The position numbers were made by a program, and so were the translations under genes. Below, piece by piece: positions 5,162-5,172 of a DNA stretch of 5,172 bases (position 1 is its first letter; every line of letters begins with the position of its first letter). The stretch is from Gammaproteobacteria bacterium. GTDB lineage: Bacteria; Pseudomonadota; Gammaproteobacteria; S012-40. Where the stretch lies: assembly GCA_015491615.1 (NCBI GenBank), contig WFVN01000017.1, positions 1 through 5,172 of the forward strand. Reading direction: 5' to 3'. Below the pieces are notes generated by a model that was not told the DNA's origin, did not search any database, and saw nothing but the letters and a program-made list of their open reading frames with translations.

Positions 5162-5172
5162 ATGGCCGCCGC
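5162..5172 (+). CDS. fliF: Probable start of fliF (flagellar MS-ring protein), cut by the window edge
   Basis: ATG at 5162 is preceded by GAGGA (5154-5158) and begins Met-Ala-Ala before the window ends. It lies 28 bp after fliE in the same direction. In flagellar clusters fliE is followed almost invariably by fliF, which encodes the MS-ring protein. With only three complete codons visible, the identification rests on gene order and the ribosome-binding site, not on the protein. Confidence 0.6.

Overview
The window is a high-GC chromosomal segment carrying the regulatory head of a polar-flagellum cluster, in the order fleQ > fleS > fleR > fliE > (fliF). This gene order and the FleQ/FleS/FleR (= FlrA/FlrB/FlrC) protein types are characteristic of Gammaproteobacteria with polar flagella, such as Pseudomonas, Vibrio and halophilic or sulfur-oxidising Chromatiales-like lineages. 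The very GC-rich third codon positions suggest a GC-rich gammaproteobacterium outside the enterics. I cannot name the genus from sequence alone.

Layout. Positions 1-410 (minus strand) hold the 5' part of a tetratricopeptide-repeat (TPR) protein gene that runs off the left edge. Positions 411-653 are the divergent intergenic region, with a candidate sigma70-type promoter and two GC-rich hairpins in the presumed fleQ leader. fleQ (654-2126) encodes the flagellar master regulator, a sigma54 enhancer-binding protein with a degenerate receiver domain. Positions 2127-2244 are a compact control region with a near-consensus sigma54 -24/-12 promoter, a leader hairpin and a strong Shine-Dalgarno sequence. 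A 14-bp palindrome resembling a FleQ box overlaps the fleQ stop codon just upstream. fleS (2245-3453, GTG start) encodes a soluble PAS histidine kinase. fleR (3446-4801) overlaps fleS by 8 bp and encodes its sigma54-activating response regulator. fliE (4813-5133) follows 11 bp after fleR and encodes the MS-ring/rod junction protein. The last 11 bases look like the start of fliF (MS ring).

How it works together: FleQ with RpoN is expected to activate the promoter at 2179-2194 and so make FleS and FleR. FleS phosphorylates FleR on Asp54, and FleR with RpoN then turns on later basal-body, hook and rod genes. All FleQ residues known in Pseudomonas aeruginosa to contact c-di-GMP that I could check are present at a constant offset of 3. 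This FleQ therefore probably also senses c-di-GMP and couples motility to the sessile lifestyle. The tight fleR-fliE spacing with no visible promoter suggests that fliE is read at least partly from the fleSR transcript.

I see no mobile element, CRISPR array, RNA gene or previously undescribed system. The more interesting details are regulatory: the stop-codon-embedded FleQ box, the perfect spacing of sigma54 elements, and the structured leaders.
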